A stretch of 7,913 nucleotides of DNA, from NCBI GenBank assembly GCA_052143655.1, contig JBKQSL010000397.1:1-7913 (forward strand), in the 5' to 3' direction. The DNA is from CAVSUR01 sp052143655. GTDB lineage: Bacteria > Actinomycetota > Actinomycetes > Streptosporangiales > Streptosporangiaceae. Below, piece by piece: positions 5,625 through 7,913 of the stretch; position 1 is the first letter of the stretch; the number at the start of each line of letters is the position of its first letter. The translations under genes and the position numbers were made by a program. A model generated the notes under the pieces. That model searched no databases and was not told the origin of the DNA. It saw only the letters and a list, made by a program, of their open reading frames with translations.

Positions 5625-6454
5625 CCGCCGCGGGACCGGCCCTGGTGCTGGACTGCGACGGGGTGCTGGCTGACACCGAGCGGTACGGCCATCTGGTCGC
5701 GTTCAACCAGACGTTCGCCGAGTTCGGCCTCCCGGTGCGCTGGAGCGTGGCCGACTACCGGGAGAAGCTGCTCATCGGCGGCGGCAAGGAGCGGATGGCC
5801 AGCCTGCTGACGCCGCAGTTCGCCGTGGCGGCGGGCCTGCCCGCCGATCCGGCGGGCCAGCAGGCGGCCGTTGCGGCCTGGCACCGGCGCAAGACCGAGA
5901 TCTACACCAGCCTGGTCGCCGCCGGGGCCGTCCCGCCCCGGGCGGGCGTCGCCCGCATCGTGGGCGCCGCGCTCGCCGCCGGGTGGCCGGTGGCTGTCGC
6001 GTCAACCTCGGCGGAGGCCTCGGTCCGGGCAACGCTGGAACGGGCCGTCGGGCCCGCCCGCGCCGCGCAGGTCGGTGTCTTCGCCGGCGACGTCGTGCCG
6101 CACAAGAAGCCGGCTCCCGACATCTACCTGCTCGCCCTGGACAGTCTCGGGGTGCCCGCCGGGCAGGCGGTGGTGGTGGAGGACTCGCGCAACGGCCTGG
6201 TCGCCGCCACTGGGGCCGGCGCCCGCTGCGTGATCACCGTGAACGACTTCACCGCCGGCGAGGACTTCACCGAGGCCGCCCTGGTGGTCTCCTCGCTCGG
6301 CGACCCCGGCGGGGAGCCGGCGATCGTGCTCGCCAACCGCAGCCAGGCCGCGCCGGGTGACTGGATCATCCTGGCCGACCTGGCCAGCGTCCTGTCCAGC
6401 CCGTCCGTGCCCGCCGCGCGGCGACGGGTTAGCGGGAGCAATGCGACCGAGTAA
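5621..6454 (+). CDS. CbbY-like HAD-superfamily sugar (bis)phosphate phosphatase
   Basis: A 277-residue HAD-IA hydrolase. Motif I is LVLDCDGVLADTE, with nucleophile Asp11 and acid/base Asp13. Motif II is VAVASTS (Ser128/Thr129), motif III lies in VVPHKKPAPDIY (Lys162/163), and motif IV is VVVEDSRNG (Glu187/Asp188). Beyond the generic motifs, IGGGKERM, HRRKTEIY, FAGDVVPHKKP and the late segment FTAGEDFTEAALVVSSLGDP match, as I remember it, the CbbY family. CbbY converts the Rubisco inhibitor xylulose 1,5-bisphosphate to xylulose 5-phosphate. No Rubisco gene is seen here, so a ketose bisphosphate made by the adjacent aldolase is an alternative substrate (inference). The last 20 or so residues form an extra low-complexity tail. 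The gene follows the aldolase after 21 bases, in the same frame, and lacks a clear ribosome site of its own. beta-Phosphoglucomutase is a less likely alternative. Confidence 0.88.
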   Translation: MTAAGPALVLDCDGVLADTERYGHLVAFNQTFAEFGLPVRWSVADYREKLLIGGGKERMASLLTPQFAVAAGLPADPAGQQAAVAAWHRRKTEIYTSLVAAGAVPPRAGVARIVGAALAAGWPVAVASTSAEASVRATLERAVGPARAAQVGVFAGDVVPHKKPAPDIYLLALDSLGVPAGQAVVVEDSRNGLVAATGAGARCVITVNDFTAGEDFTEAALVVSSLGDPGGEPAIVLANRSQAAPGDWIILADLASVLSSPSVPAARRRVSGSNATE

Positions 6455-6463
6455 GGAGCAGCC

Positions 6464-7114
6464 ATGGCGGCGGCAAGCCTCGGCGACGTAGAGCTGGTGG
6501 TCCGCACGATCGCGACGACGGCGGTCGGCAACGAGAAGTACTTCGGCGACCTGGACGCGGTGGTCGGCGACGGCGACTTCGGGTACTCGATGGCCCGCGG
6601 CTTCGAGCGGGTGCTGGAGGACTGGGACGGCTTCGACCGCACCGACATCGGCACGTTCCTGAAGAAGATCGCCGTGGTCATCACCAGCCGGATCGGCGGG
6701 ACCTCCGGGCCTATCTGGGGTACCGCGTTCCTGCGCGCGGGCGCGACCGCGGGGGCGGTGGCCACGCTGGAGCCAGGGCAGGTCGTGGCGATGCTGCGGG
6801 CCGCGATCGAGGGCATCAAGGCGCGCGGGAAGTCCGACGTCGGCGACAAGACGCTGCTGGACGCGCTGGTGCCGGCGGTCGACACGATCGAGGAGCAGCT
6901 GGCTGCGGGCGAGGGCCCGGCCGCGGTGCTGCGCGCGGCCGCGGTGACTGCCCGCGAGCGGGCCGAGGCCACCCGGGCCATGCAGGCGATGCGCGGGCGG
7001 GCCAGCTACACCGGCGAGCGCAGCATCGGCACGCTCGATGCGGGCGCCGTCGCCGTCGCCGTGATGTTCGAGGCACTTGCCGACCTGCAGCCGGACCGAC
7101 CGGCGCAGCCCTGA
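6464..7114 (+). CDS. dhaL: Dihydroxyacetone-kinase-like subunit L (DhaL / DAK2 domain)
   Basis: A 216-residue all-helical nucleotide-binding subunit that, in the known family, supplies phosphate from ADP/ATP to the ketose held by DhaK. Visible motifs: LDAVVGDGDFGYSMARGF, with Mg-binding acids at Asp31, Asp36 and Asp38; IGGTSGPIWGTAFLRAG, the nucleotide loop; GDKTLLDALVPA; and GRASYTGERSIGTLDAGA near the C-terminus. Two sites differ from the usual family motif: GDGDHG is GDGDFG here (Phe39), and the late GHQDPGA is GTLDAGA. The fold and the metal acids look intact, so I expect a working but divergent subunit. Start ATG 6464 has AAGGAG five bases upstream, overlapping the TAA of the phosphatase gene, and the gap is nine bases. 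Whether phosphate comes from ATP or from a PTS partner (DhaM) cannot be told, because the sequence ends before any dhaM. Confidence 0.9.
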   Translation: MAAASLGDVELVVRTIATTAVGNEKYFGDLDAVVGDGDFGYSMARGFERVLEDWDGFDRTDIGTFLKKIAVVITSRIGGTSGPIWGTAFLRAGATAGAVATLEPGQVVAMLRAAIEGIKARGKSDVGDKTLLDALVPAVDTIEEQLAAGEGPAAVLRAAAVTARERAEATRAMQAMRGRASYTGERSIGTLDAGAVAVAVMFEALADLQPDRPAQP

Positions 7115-7131
7115 ATCCCGGAGGTGGCGGC

Positions 7132-7913
7132 ATGAAGAAATTCGTCAACGACCCGCGGCAGTTCGTGCCCGAGATGCTCAAGGGCATCGCCCTGGCCAAT
7201 CCCGGCACCCTCCGGTACGTCCCGGACTACAACCTGATCATGCGGACCGACGCCCCCCGCGATGACAAGGTCTCGGTCATCCAGGGATCGGGGTCCGGTC
7301 ATGAGCCGGCCCACGTGATGGTGGTCGGCAAGGGGATGCTCGACGCCGCCTGCCCGGGTGACGTGTTCGCCGCGCCGCCCATGGACTACGTGCTGGAGAC
7401 CAGCAAGCTGCTGGCCTCGCCCAAGGGCGTGCTGCACATCATCAACAACTACACCGGCGACCGGATGGCCTTCGAGATGGGCAAGGAGATGGCCGAGGCC
7501 GACGGCATCACCGTCGGCACCCTGCTGGTCGACGACGACGTCGCGGTGAAGGACTCGACGTACACGGTCGGCCGTCGCGGCGTGGCCGGAAACTTCTTCG
7601 TGATCAAGGCAGTGGGCGCCGCGTCCGAGCAGGGGGCCGGGCTGGACGAGCTGCTGCGCGTCGGCAACAAGGTCAACTCCGCCACCCGGACCATGGGCAT
7701 GGCGCTGACCTCCTGCACCCCGCCGGCCAAGGGCTCGCCGCTGTTCGAGCTCGGCGATGACGAGATGGAGATGGGGGTTGGGATCCATGGCGAGCCGGGC
7801 CGTCGGCGCGAGAAGCTCGCCGGCGCCAACGCGATCATCGACGAGCTGCTCGAGGCGGTCGTGACGGACCTGCCTTACACATCCGGCGACAAGGTCGCGC
7901 TGATGATCAACGG
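7132..7913 (+). CDS. dhaK: Dihydroxyacetone-kinase-like subunit K (DhaK), C-terminus outside window
   Basis: The first 260 residues are present and the frame is open at the window end. DhaK holds its short ketose covalently on a His. Motifs: MKKFVNDPRQFVPEMLKGI, the typical N-terminus; GSGSGHEPAH with catalytic His57; GKGMLDAACPGDVFAAP; HIINNYTGD with Asp110; VDDDVAVKDSTYTVGRRGVAG; and GVGIHGEPG with the substrate-binding His219. The three key residues (His, Asp, His) are kept. The usual Lys of the KNYxGD motif is Asn105, and the following MNF/LNF is MAF, so the region around the substrate site is changed. Start ATG 7132 has GGAGGT six bases upstream, 17 bases after dhaL. Gene order is L then K, with separate genes rather than a fused ATP-type DAK. 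The substrate may be dihydroxyacetone, erythrulose or another small ketose. Confidence 0.92.
   Translation, partial: MKKFVNDPRQFVPEMLKGIALANPGTLRYVPDYNLIMRTDAPRDDKVSVIQGSGSGHEPAHVMVVGKGMLDAACPGDVFAAPPMDYVLETSKLLASPKGVLHIINNYTGDRMAFEMGKEMAEADGITVGTLLVDDDVAVKDSTYTVGRRGVAGNFFVIKAVGAASEQGAGLDELLRVGNKVNSATRTMGMALTSCTPPAKGSPLFELGDDEMEMGVGIHGEPGRRREKLAGANAIIDELLEAVVTDLPYTSGDKVALMIN

Noticed and set aside
4331..5884. Long minus-strand open frame (517 codons) across the regulator, aldolase and phosphatase genes
   Set aside because: It is antisense to three well-recognised genes, has a His/Arg/Gly-biased composition typical of high-GC shadow frames, and shows no family motif.
6124..6981. Minus-strand open frame (285 codons) opposite the phosphatase and dhaL genes
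   Set aside because: It is a Ser/Ala/Thr/Arg-rich shadow of two genes with intact catalytic motifs.

Overview
The window comes from a very GC-rich genome. Nearly every codon ends in G or C, many starts are GTG, and the genes are tightly packed. This composition, together with the order rsfS, histidine phosphatase, tRNA-Ala, points to an actinomycete. I cannot name the genus.

Left part (about 1-1204, minus strand): this is conserved core chromosome. Reading right to left it holds the ribosomal silencing factor rsfS, then a histidine-phosphatase (phosphoglycerate-mutase-like) gene that overlaps rsfS by four bases if it uses a CTG start, then a tRNA-Ala(GGC) cut by the window edge. Middle left (1205-2603): after an intergenic region with an AT-rich stretch, a plus-strand gene encodes a single-pass membrane protein. 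It has an N-terminal zinc ribbon, a Pro-rich linker built partly from a 48-bp tandem repeat, and an external helical domain. Two GC hairpins and a candidate promoter follow it.

Right part (2753-7913, plus strand): a cytoplasmic GAF / histidine kinase / receiver / LuxR-HTH protein is encoded as one 622-residue polypeptide. It is followed by a tightly packed metabolic operon: class II ketose-bisphosphate aldolase, CbbY-like HAD sugar-phosphate phosphatase, DhaL-like subunit and DhaK-like subunit (the last cut by the window end). The kinase keeps its His and ATP-site motifs. Its receiver keeps only the phospho-acceptor Asp and has lost the acidic pair, the Thr/Ser and the Lys, so it looks like a pseudo-receiver.

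Working model (inference): the DhaK/DhaL pair phosphorylates a short ketose such as dihydroxyacetone. The aldolase joins DHAP to an aldehyde phosphate, or cleaves the corresponding ketose bisphosphate. The CbbY-like enzyme removes a phosphate from the ketose bisphosphate. The fused sensor-regulator upstream would control the set. Departures from the family motifs in both DhaL and DhaK suggest a substrate or mechanism different from the standard dihydroxyacetone kinase. This operon with its one-piece regulator is the most likely place for undescribed biology here.
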